From: Rhodopirellula islandica
GTDB lineage: Bacteria > Planctomycetota > Planctomycetia > Pirellulales > Pirellulaceae
Assembly (NCBI RefSeq): GCF_001027925.1
Contig: NZ_LECT01000038.1
Coordinates: 1 to 64,000, forward strand
Length of the DNA stretch: 64,000 nt
Direction of reading: 5' to 3'
The translations under genes and the position numbers were made by a program. Numbering within the stretch: the first letter of the stretch is position 1; every line of letters starts with the position of its first letter. The notes beneath the pieces were generated by a model. The model made no database searches. It saw only the letters and a list, made by a program, of their open reading frames with translations, and was not told the origin of the DNA. Below, one piece after another: positions 55,801 to 62,831 of this stretch.

Positions 55801-56611
55801 ATCAGAAGCGGTTTACGGGTCGGATGGGGGTCGCTTCGCGTTGAAGAAGTTGTCAGCGGCGGAACTGATCGAGATGGGATTGCCGGGTGCGATTGTCGCC
55901 AAGATTGGTGATTCTTCCGGCATCCCTGGCTTCCAAGCCGAGGTCTACTTGAATCATATAACGCTTCAGTACGTCTTGGCATTTGCCGGCACGAACGACG
56001 CCTACGACATCATTGATGACATTTGGCAAGGACTCGGTCAGCATTCTCGTCAATACACTGCCGCCATCGAAATCGCAGACGCAATCGGAAGAAACGAGAG
56101 AATGGAGCAAAACACCATCACCACGGGCCACTCGTTGGGTGGCGGGCTTGCGAGTGCCGCTTCTGTGGTCGCGGCACTTCCTGCCGACACCTTTAACGCG
56201 GCCGGATTGCTTGAAGAAACGTTATTGGCACGAAACAACGAAGGCGAATTACTCAATCCACGACAGGAAATCGTCCCAGGTTCACTTGGCAGATACCATG
56301 CAAACGGTGCGGGTTTGATACAAGCCTATTACCTGGACTTTGACCTCTTGAGTTTCGTTCAAGACAACACACCACTGCAAAATGCCATCGGTGAACGGCA
56401 CCTGATGGATGGCCCGATCGATCTGGAAGTGGCAATTCAAACCGGCATCCTCACCGCTCAACTTGTCAGTGGTGTCGGCTGGGGAACCATTTTCCTAAAC
56501 ATGGGCAAGCTTGGCTACAAAATGGGCATTGCTCACACGACCCTCTACTATCAGTATGGCTTGATGTTCGACGAGAACACGGGATGGGATATTTATGGTT
56601 ACGAATTCTGA
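52847..56611 (+). CDS. 1254-aa secreted protein: planctomycete export motif, dockerin-like repeats, Gly/Ser linker, C-terminal lipase
   Basis: The N-terminal region ends in RSLRMETLQPREMLAGD (about 65-78), matching the LExLExRxLLA(A/G) motif found near the start of many large planctomycete exported proteins. A dockerin-type calcium pair follows (about 123-176: GDVNGDGSLTTLDSLLIANAL and YDLDQDSQVDQSDWEV). A long Gly/Ser/Asp/Pro linker (about 195-410) comes next, and then beta-rich domains. The C-terminus (about 980-1250) is an alpha/beta hydrolase of the class-3 lipase type with YVLAFAGTND and the nucleophile motif TTGHSLGGGLASAAS (Ser at about 1095). It is likely surface-attached or secreted. 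The substrate is unknown. Confidence 0.88.
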   Translation: MSGDMRSLRILLASGNDMNADSHSRWSSGQTGWKRVAVSLRNLTASATAERSGNRDLIPNQRSLRMETLQPREMLAGDSAAAMQYTAGATVPAEIASPGESENDEGEQFAANDAGMSGNVVVGDVNGDGSLTTLDSLLIANALTQLPSEARPMEYDLDQDSQVDQSDWEVVIQHLSVNIPSYERIDPYSGGDAVWSEDAVPWSNTSGTCDYNVRCAADHNEGQTGDGSSSNDPYGSSHGTTSNHCFYERCSPTDGGTSPSDNSSSGGSTNPWGPDHPWGSGGGSNGGDGSQPSDGDGEDESPSSTDSGSNPWGDPTGGNTGDGGTGGGETGGGGVTGDGPSGTSGTGETDKPDESDGTGNGPTSGGPQSPSDPNPPLPAPNPPSDPSGSDGTDSSGGSNPDPNEHPDQPETYEVVATRIGVFGGDMTSENPTIHSVREGQWLEIGGHIDGPIDDYQNPFPGTAPTLTIRADLNADGAFDENEIVQVRNYGPGWIRDPTESYDYYTGFYVSFPVPDDGPSPGNGQPEDEIKIEMELERVQNSSAPVLNIAPQFSGRPSVNYGVNDSGKSIARLQISVFDEGVFDSHRAIVHWADGVTTEAWDQVDETANDYVPTHHKSVSLERVLSGNEGDLLPATINLFDDDLGTAQYIIQADDLLRNNDDDNQNEVDDLLDSGFSDDDLIFLSLDGLTGSFTEPATGELVLHYDENRIRLWDTRDKDNRILPNRDEDTPLDIGAGIPYDGRSSVFVEGLGVGETRLTMAWRAFEQTFAEREQNPRPAWTPTSIVLGHNDLIVWGIDVDIDSDNNNGLDLPDNSETEEYLEANEFGLGKLVFPTASDYTPVRVRLPAGLDVNEPALKATIEFGAIGQSGEMHLWNARKGAPNRTPGAIADGGNRIYDNDELTLADLGYNPATGAFTVFIEAINPFDRHQVKKGVDEGGKPDDRINVVMAGLQGVDVSDEVKYMLVEPDSFYPHLQSTRALQSAMASEAVYGSDGGRFALKKLSAAELIEMGLPGAIVAKIGDSSGIPGFQAEVYLNHITLQYVLAFAGTNDAYDIIDDIWQGLGQHSRQYTAAIEIADAIGRNERMEQNTITTGHSLGGGLASAASVVAALPADTFNAAGLLEETLLARNNEGELLNPRQEIVPGSLGRYHANGAGLIQAYYLDFDLLSFVQDNTPLQNAIGERHLMDGPIDLEVAIQTGILTAQLVSGVGWGTIFLNMGKLGYKMGIAHTTLYYQYGLMFDENTGWDIYGYEF

Positions 56612-56744
56612 GCGAGTACGCAGGTGTCTTCGGCGAGGTGATCCGTTTGGCGATAGCCACGTTTCTCACGCACAACCGGGGCGATCGTCCAAACGGCTCA
56701 CGCGATTAAACCCAAGCATTCCCGCTTACCTGCGCAGGTCCTGC

Positions 56745-57608
56745 ATGCCTTTTGGCTGGCCAGCAATTTTCACTCTCGCAGTTTGCCTTGTATCCTCGGG
56801 ATGCAATGAAGCCTCTCAGCTTGCTAAGAACTTGTCTTCCAAACGCACCTTCCACGAGAAGTTCGGCTTGCACGCAAAGGATTTCTTTGACGATCCTGAA
56901 GTAATCAAGCTATGCGAGGCCATCGAGAAGAATGATACAGCCGAGATGCAGCGTTTGATTGACATTGGTACCGATGTGAACGCAAAGGGGCGCGACAATG
57001 CCACCCCACTGCTGTGGGCGTACTTTGACAACGAACCCGAGCGGTTTGAGATGCTGCTTGTGGCCGGTGCCGATCCAAACGTCAAGCTCACTGGAGATCT
57101 GGGAATCCCGTCAGCTTTTGAGCAAGGCGAATCCGTCACCTGGCTCAGCGCCAAAAGCGCATTTCAAAAACAATTCAATTTGGTCATGAACAATGGTGGT
57201 GATGCAAACATCACGGACCGTTGGGGAGATCCGGTCATCCACGAATTGATTTTGTTCGGCGGAGGGAACGTGAAGTCTCGATTGCTTACGCTGGCCGAAC
57301 ATGGAGCCGACATCGATGCAGTCGATACCATGGGGTCGTCACCGTTGACCCATGCAATCAGCGCTTACGGTCAATACGAAGTGGCACACGTTCTGTTGGA
57401 CCTGGACGCAGATCCAAGAATACGGGAGAAGAAGTCGATTGGCCCTATGCACTCGATGGTTCGGGCAGCTGAGCGTCGGGAATACATGCCAGCAACACAG
57501 AAGGCAGCGTTTGACAGTTTAATGAAACGACTTGAAGACCTCGGAATGAGTCAAGAGGATGCTGAGGCCGATTGGGAGCGATGGTCGCGACGCCTTCCTC
57601 CGTTTTAA
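56745..57608 (+). CDS. ankyrin-repeat lipoprotein
   Basis: 287 residues from the ATG at 56745. The signal peptide has a lipobox, AVCLVSSGC, with the acylated cysteine at C20. About five ankyrin-like repeats follow (for example EMQRLIDIGTDVNAKGRDNATPLLWAY, then RFEMLLVAGADPNVK, MNNGGDANITDRWG, LAEHGADIDAVDTMGSSPLTHAI and VLLDLDADPRIREK). The C-terminus is helical (FDSLMKRLEDLGMSQEDAEADW). A longer frame from 56595 overlaps the lipase gene and is unlikely. It lies 16 bases upstream of the OGT-like gene and may be co-transcribed with it. It is probably a periplasmic protein-binding module. Confidence 0.88.
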   Translation: MPFGWPAIFTLAVCLVSSGCNEASQLAKNLSSKRTFHEKFGLHAKDFFDDPEVIKLCEAIEKNDTAEMQRLIDIGTDVNAKGRDNATPLLWAYFDNEPERFEMLLVAGADPNVKLTGDLGIPSAFEQGESVTWLSAKSAFQKQFNLVMNNGGDANITDRWGDPVIHELILFGGGNVKSRLLTLAEHGADIDAVDTMGSSPLTHAISAYGQYEVAHVLLDLDADPRIREKKSIGPMHSMVRAAERREYMPATQKAAFDSLMKRLEDLGMSQEDAEADWERWSRRLPPF

Positions 57609-57624
57609 GGTTGGTTGAGAGCAC

Positions 57625-60090
57625 GTGTTGCGTTTGCTTCATCATCTGGCTGGGTCACACGGCACGCTGATTGCTCGATGCTTGGGGTGCATGAATGGTG
57701 TTGCTTTACTAAGCGAAATACACCCCGATGGGACCAAGCGATTTGATCCACGCCGGCAAGCCGTCGATTGGTTTGGTTGGACGCCCGACCGGAGTAAGTC
57801 GCCACTTGATCTAAGCCAGATCAACAACCTTACCAAGCAACTCGACGAACTGGATTGTTGGCTTGCTTCACGAGGAAGGTCGCTGGTGGTTCGAGATTGG
57901 TCGCATCTGGATTGGATCGGCTTCCCGTTTCAATCGCCCCGCGAAACATCGGTGTGGGACTGCAACGAAACGATGGGTTGCAACCAGAATCCACTACGTT
58001 GCGCGACGGTGTGCCACCCGTTGGATCAGTACCTGCATAGCAAACGACTGGGGGCATTGGCAGACACCTGGAATGACAATCTGTTTTGGAAGGGCACTCG
58101 GGCCTTCGCCGAATCGGTCCAGCAAATGCCCTGGGTTCGTGCCGAAGACTTCTTTGCTTCTCCTGAAACAGCCTTGCATGAGATCTGCGATGCCTTGAAC
58201 GTTTCGTATGACCCGATGTGGAAGCTGAACTTTGCCGACCACGATCAAGTCACGGGCGAGACGGAGTCGATTCGCCGTCGAGATCTGCAACGGAAACCAC
58301 GTCCGCCCGTTTCCTCAGTCGTTTGGTCATCATTGGGCGAGAACGAAGACTTCCTGGCAACCTTGAGTCTGCTTGGCTACCCGTTACCGGAACCGATGCG
58401 TCCCGTTTCAGTGGCCTTGCAAAATCCCTACGCGACGACGCCGACTGGAGAACAGGACGACGATGAACGTGTCATGCGTTGCCGGATCGCTTGTCAGCAA
58501 ACCCCCGATGACCTGGCGGCGTGGATCTCGCTTGCCAACGCTTTGGACTGGATTGGCTGCCCCGGCGAAGCTGCCGATGGTTTGCTGGCAGCAGGCTTGT
58601 CGGACATGACAAACACTCACCCGGAACGCAACACCGCCTTGCATCTTGCTTGCCTGTTGCTAGACCGCGCGGGACGAAAATATGAATCGATCCCGTTGCG
58701 GCGAATGATCGCTGCCCGCGAACCACAACACACTGAAAACTTATTCCAATTGGCCTTGCTATCCGCCGGAACAGGGGCGGTGGAAGAAGCGATTTCGTTC
58801 GCTCAACAATTGATCGATGTGAATGTCAATCAAACGGGCGCAGCAGCCAACTTGTTGCTTTATCTGAATTACTCCGATCGCTGGACGCCAGCTGAAATCA
58901 GCAACGAACACTTTCGAATTGGCATGCGACTGACGGAGCGTCCTCAAACGATTCATGTCCGGCCTCGCAAAGCCGGCGAACCAATTTCGATTGGTTACTT
59001 GGGAGCCGATTTCTACACGCATCCCGTTGGCAAGTTGATAAAACCGATTCTGTGGTCGCACGACCGCCCAGCCTTTCGCATTCACGTTTACCACGATGGC
59101 TCGAAGCACGATGCAATCACCAAGGACGTGATGGAAGCTTCCGACAAGTTCCTCCATTCGCATGGCTGGTCCGACGGTCGATTGCTTTCGCAGATCCGCG
59201 AAGATCAGATCGATGTACTGATTGACCTGGGTGGATACACGGGAGGCGGCAACCGGTTGCGGATGCTCGGTCGCCGAGCGGCCCCAGTTCAAGCGTCATA
59301 CTTGGGTTACCCCAACACCTCCGCGATTCAGACAATGGACTATCGGCTGACCGATCGTTTGGCTGACCCGCCGGGGCGAACCGATCGGCTGTATGTGGAG
59401 CGGTTGGTTCACTTGCAAAACTCTCACTTGGCTTGGACGCCACCAGAAATAGCGGAAGAACTGATGACGGAATCGCCTGATCGGGTATCGAGGTCCGAAC
59501 AGCCGCCTCGACTGGGGATATTCAACAACGTTGCGAAATTATCCCCGTCCATGATCGAAACGGTCGCCGAGATACTCCGTCGTGTTCCGGATGCGATTTT
59601 GCTGATGAAATACGGGGATCGATACGGTGTGCCATTCGTTGCGGATCGCTTCCGCCGCTTGTTTGCTGAGCAGGGTGTCTTGCCACATCGAATCGAATAT
59701 CGAACCCGGGCCGAGTCGATGGTGGATCACCTTCGGTCCATGAGATCCGTTGACCTGGCCTTAGATTCATTTCCATATCAAGGCACGATGACATCCCTGG
59801 AATGCCTTTCGGTGGGAACTCCAATCCTATCGAAGTGTGGCGAGTATTACGCTCACCGCGCCACCTCCGCGATGATGATGCGAATGGGACTGTACGAACT
59901 GGTGGCCGAATCCAGCAAGGAATACGCGGAGATCGCGGTCGAACTGATGCACAATCGTCAGACCCTGTCCGATCTTCGCCAGACCGTCTACGAATGCTAT
60001 CTCGCGAGTCCGCTGAGGGACCCGACCGCGTTGACTCGCGAACTAGAAACAATCTATCGGAGCTGGTGCCCTGGCGAGAGCGTCCCATGA
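57625..60090 (+). CDS. sulfotransferase-like / TPR / O-GlcNAc-transferase (GT41) fusion
   Basis: 821 residues, GTG start at 57625 (TTG at 57628 possible). The N-terminal part (about 1-225) looks like a sulfotransferase: LLHHLAGSHGTLIARCLGCM matches the 5'-PSB P-loop, and RAEDFFASPETALHEICDALNV is the typical later helix. A TPR-like helical part follows (about 270-430). The C-terminal part (about 445-815) is the catalytic region of O-GlcNAc transferase/SPINDLY: ISIGYLGADFYTHPVGKL, VLIDLGGYTGGGNRLRML, APVQASYLGYPNTSAIQTMDY, GIFNNVAKLSPSMI and LDSFPYQGTMTSLECLSVGTPIL. It would transfer a sugar to proteins. The stop overlaps the next gene as ATGA. Confidence 0.88.
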   Translation: MLRLLHHLAGSHGTLIARCLGCMNGVALLSEIHPDGTKRFDPRRQAVDWFGWTPDRSKSPLDLSQINNLTKQLDELDCWLASRGRSLVVRDWSHLDWIGFPFQSPRETSVWDCNETMGCNQNPLRCATVCHPLDQYLHSKRLGALADTWNDNLFWKGTRAFAESVQQMPWVRAEDFFASPETALHEICDALNVSYDPMWKLNFADHDQVTGETESIRRRDLQRKPRPPVSSVVWSSLGENEDFLATLSLLGYPLPEPMRPVSVALQNPYATTPTGEQDDDERVMRCRIACQQTPDDLAAWISLANALDWIGCPGEAADGLLAAGLSDMTNTHPERNTALHLACLLLDRAGRKYESIPLRRMIAAREPQHTENLFQLALLSAGTGAVEEAISFAQQLIDVNVNQTGAAANLLLYLNYSDRWTPAEISNEHFRIGMRLTERPQTIHVRPRKAGEPISIGYLGADFYTHPVGKLIKPILWSHDRPAFRIHVYHDGSKHDAITKDVMEASDKFLHSHGWSDGRLLSQIREDQIDVLIDLGGYTGGGNRLRMLGRRAAPVQASYLGYPNTSAIQTMDYRLTDRLADPPGRTDRLYVERLVHLQNSHLAWTPPEIAEELMTESPDRVSRSEQPPRLGIFNNVAKLSPSMIETVAEILRRVPDAILLMKYGDRYGVPFVADRFRRLFAEQGVLPHRIEYRTRAESMVDHLRSMRSVDLALDSFPYQGTMTSLECLSVGTPILSKCGEYYAHRATSAMMMRMGLYELVAESSKEYAEIAVELMHNRQTLSDLRQTVYECYLASPLRDPTALTRELETIYRSWCPGESVP

Positions 60091-61283
60091 GGATTGCCTT
60101 CGCCTGGGAGTGGGGATCAGGATCCGGGCACATCATGCGATTCAGCCCGTTGGCCCGTCAAGCGATCCAGGATGGCCATCAATTGACGTTGATCGTTCGT
60201 GATTCGAAGCGAACTCGGAACCTGCTTTCGACCTATCGATTGAATCATGAGAACATTTCAGTCATCGAGTCACCTGCCTGGCCGCGATGCCCACGCGATC
60301 AACTTCGACTGCCAAATTGCCTGTCGCAAATTGCTTGGAACTTGGGTTTCTTTGATCAGACGGCAACGAACCAGCAGATTCGATGGTGGCGGGATCGCAT
60401 GCACGAACTCCGGCCGGAGCTGGTGGTGCAAGACTTCGGTGTGACTGCCGGGCTCGTTGCCTGGACGCTCGGCATTCCAACCCTTCGAATCGGCACCGGT
60501 TACACGTGTGCTCCCCGCACCAAAATCCCTGTTTCCATCCCCGCCTTGTTGGATGTCTCGTCTGACTCTCGCACAACGACGAACCAGTCAGCCTGGGAAA
60601 GCCTGCGAGAAAGGATTCGAACAGGCTGCCAAACCAATGACCTGAACCCTCCTGATCGTTGGCATGAGATCATCAACGGTTGTGAAGAGGACCGAATCGC
60701 CACGGTTGCGTTGCTCGATCCCTACGCGCCCGTCCGCACCAACGCTCGGTACTGTGGTGTGTGGCCAGCGGCATCGTCCGCGATGAATCGAAGCGATCGC
60801 TGGGCGACAGCAATTGCGTACCTCAAACCTTTTCCGGCATGGGAGCTGTTTTTCTCGGCGCTCCGCCAGTGTGGCGTTCGCGTTGATTTAGTGCCTGATG
60901 GCGTCGACGCAAGCCTGTTACGAACTTGCGATCCTGCGTGGGTTCGGGTTCTGGACCGGTTCGTCCCGATCGAAAAAGCCGCCCAAAACCAACGCCACCT
61001 CATCAACAATGGAAATCATGGCACGTCCGCCTTGGCACTTCTATCGGGGATGGCTGTGATCACTTGCCCATTGTTTCTGGAACAGCGTTTGACAGCCGAC
61101 GCAATTGAAACTGCGGGGTTGGGGCTGCGGGTGAATCTTCAGCGACCCCAATACTTCTTGCAGCGGCTTGACGAAGCTTTCGGATCGAATGCCTTTAACG
61201 AAAACGCACGAAACTTCTCGACGTCTCAACGCCAACTTTTTCTGAATGCAGCGCCAGATCGATTGACGCTTGTCAAGCATTGA
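60087..61283 (+). CDS. GT1/MGT-like glycosyltransferase
   Basis: 398 residues, starting within the stop codon of the OGT fusion (ATGA). The fold is GT-B with MRIAFAWEWGSGSGHIMRF at the N-terminus, GHQLTLIVRDSKRTR, VVQDFGVTAGLVAWTLGIPTLRIGTGY, and a C-terminal INNGNHGTSALALLSGMAVITCPLFLEQ, the usual nucleotide-sugar and acceptor-loop signature of UDP-glycosyltransferases. It probably acts together with the OGT-like protein on the same acceptor or pathway. The acceptor and donor are not evident. Confidence 0.88.
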   Translation: MRIAFAWEWGSGSGHIMRFSPLARQAIQDGHQLTLIVRDSKRTRNLLSTYRLNHENISVIESPAWPRCPRDQLRLPNCLSQIAWNLGFFDQTATNQQIRWWRDRMHELRPELVVQDFGVTAGLVAWTLGIPTLRIGTGYTCAPRTKIPVSIPALLDVSSDSRTTTNQSAWESLRERIRTGCQTNDLNPPDRWHEIINGCEEDRIATVALLDPYAPVRTNARYCGVWPAASSAMNRSDRWATAIAYLKPFPAWELFFSALRQCGVRVDLVPDGVDASLLRTCDPAWVRVLDRFVPIEKAAQNQRHLINNGNHGTSALALLSGMAVITCPLFLEQRLTADAIETAGLGLRVNLQRPQYFLQRLDEAFGSNAFNENARNFSTSQRQLFLNAAPDRLTLVKH

Positions 61284-61333
61284 GTGTGTGCCGGCTCAGC
61301 GTTCTCGGGGTTTCTACCGTGACCTACCGATGT

Positions 61334-61407
61334 CGGCCCCGTCTCGGGCGAACGTGCATGAATGGCTCCGGAGGAGTCGACGTTACTAGCCCGGTGGCAT
61401 GCCCGAG
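61334..61407 (+). repeat. repeat family A, diverged long copy
   Basis: The order GGCCCCGTCTCGGGC, GAACGTGC, GAATGGCTCCGGAGGAGTC, CGTTACTAGCCC and GGGCATGCC-like arms follows the pattern of 62715-62792 with substitutions. It lies in the 454-base gap between the glycosyltransferase and the Gly-rich protein gene. Confidence 0.6.
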
Positions 61408-61631
61408 AAGGCTGGTGGAGATCACAAACCCACCCCAGAGAGGGGCGTCGTGAACGAGCGGGCCAACCCTGTGGATTGAACACGTGGCTCGCACCATCCC
61501 AAGTCCGCTCCCGGACCAAAAGCTTGATCGAACGGTTTCTCGCGGGCGAAAAAACGGGAGGAGATCTTCGCTCCCTCCGGGGGGCGCTGATGGACGGAGG
61601 CATCCGATCCGTGGGTGCGTTGCTTTTCGAA

Positions 61632-61678
61632 TGGCCGGCAATCGCTCCCTGATAATGCCTCGCACCATCCTGCCCTCC
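61632..61678 (+). repeat. repeat family C, copy 2
   Basis: Matches 52591-52637 at 41 of 47 positions. A palindromic CTCCCATGGGA pair (about 61676-61703) follows it. No gene is supported between 61284 and 61737. Confidence 0.65.
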
Positions 61679-61737
61679 CATGGGAACAGGAGGGCTCCCA
61701 TGGGAGAGGAAACGGAATCAAGGTCGAGAGACTCTGG

Positions 61738-62379
61738 CTACTTTGCGACTGGATCAACGGAGATGACCGTCGAACCATCAGGCAGAACCATTCCTGGACG
61801 CAAGTCCGCAGTGGCTGGGTCGATCGGCGCATTCGCGGTTGCTGGTGGAACGGAACTGCTCCCATAGCCAGCTTGATAGACCGTTCTCAAAGGAGCCACA
61901 TAAGTCGTGGATGGAACCACATAAGTTCTCGACGGGTAACTCGAATAGCCGCGGTAGCCAGACGAGTAGCGAAAGTCATTTGGGTAGCCGTAACCGTAGC
62001 CCAGACTGCTGTAGCCCAGTCCATAGCCGCCGTAGCCGTATCCATAGGGATAGCCACTACCGATCGACAAACTCAAACCGGGACGAGAGTATCCGTACGA
62101 CGAGCCAAAGTTGGAATGGTCACGGCCCGAGTATCCTGGACGACCGCTGTGTGAAACGCCGCCCCCGTGAACGCCGCCGCCACGAACGTGACCACCGCTG
62201 ACGTGACCGCCACCCACGTGACCACCACCGCCCGGGGCTCCTCCTCCGTGGCCACCTCCCCCATGACCTCCTCCGCCACCACCTCCGCCGCGATGTTGAG
62301 CCATGGCAACCGATGCCCCCGAGGCGTAAAGGATGAACACGGACGCGAACAAACCCTGTCGAAGGCTTTGCAAGAACAT
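61738..62379 (-). CDS. Gly/His/Tyr-rich secreted protein
   Basis: 213 residues from the ATG at 62379, with AGGAGA upstream as a good ribosome site. A signal peptide (about 5-28, ending ASVAMAQ) is followed by a Gly/His-rich tract (HRGGGGGGGGHGGGGHGG and HVGGGHVSGGHVRGGGVHGGG, about 29-80). A Gly/Tyr-rich tract comes next (GYGYGGYGLGY, about 100-150), and then a more ordered C-terminus (VPSTTYVAPLRTVYQAGYG, then RPGMVLPDGSTVISVDPVAK). It is probably an envelope or secreted matrix protein. The His-rich part might bind metal, but that is speculation. Confidence 0.8.
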   Translation of the reverse strand: MFLQSLRQGLFASVFILYASGASVAMAQHRGGGGGGGGHGGGGHGGGAPGGGGHVGGGHVSGGHVRGGGVHGGGVSHSGRPGYSGRDHSNFGSSYGYSRPGLSLSIGSGYPYGYGYGGYGLGYSSLGYGYGYPNDFRYSSGYRGYSSYPSRTYVVPSTTYVAPLRTVYQAGYGSSSVPPATANAPIDPATADLRPGMVLPDGSTVISVDPVAK

Positions 62380-62648
62380 GGGAAGTCTCCTCTGCGAGTG
62401 ACGCAGTGCAAATGGGATCGGTAACGCATCACCGGAAGATTGTCCGGACGGACCGTTAGCCGAAGTCGCCAGACACCCTGGATGCAGCAATCGGCTTTCC
62501 AAGCCTGGACAACGCGTTGATCCAGTGCACATGACGTACCATTGCCGAAACAGCCGCTCAACTGAAAGACAGTGGCGAGTTTTCGTTCGAAACAACCTGT
62601 TTTAGCTCACCGGACATCCGCTGGCCTTTGCCAAATCCGCACACATTC

Positions 62649-62792
62649 GCCCCGGACGGGGCCGTCATCGATGTGCGGGCAGTCGTCTCGGGGCTTCCGC
62701 CCCGAGCTACTGACGCCGGCCCCGTCCGGGGCGAACGTGCGCGAATGACTCCGGAGGAGTCCGCGTTGATAGCTCGGGGCGGAAGCCCCGAG
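62649..62792. repeat. repeat family A, full composite element
   Basis: Three to four palindromes occur in order: GCCCCGGACGGGGC (62649-62662), CTCGGGGC-ttcc-GCCCCGAG (62687-62706), GCCCCGTCCGGGGC (62719-62732), a small ACTCC-gga-GGAGT stem, and CTCGGGGC-ggaa-GCCCCGAG (62773-62792). The element lies in the 452-base gap between the Gly-rich gene and the sulfatase gene. The remainder of 62380-62831 shows no gene. Confidence 0.8.
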
Positions 62793-62831
62793 ATCGATTG
62801 TTTGCCCTGCCCTGCCCTTCGATCGCGGCGG

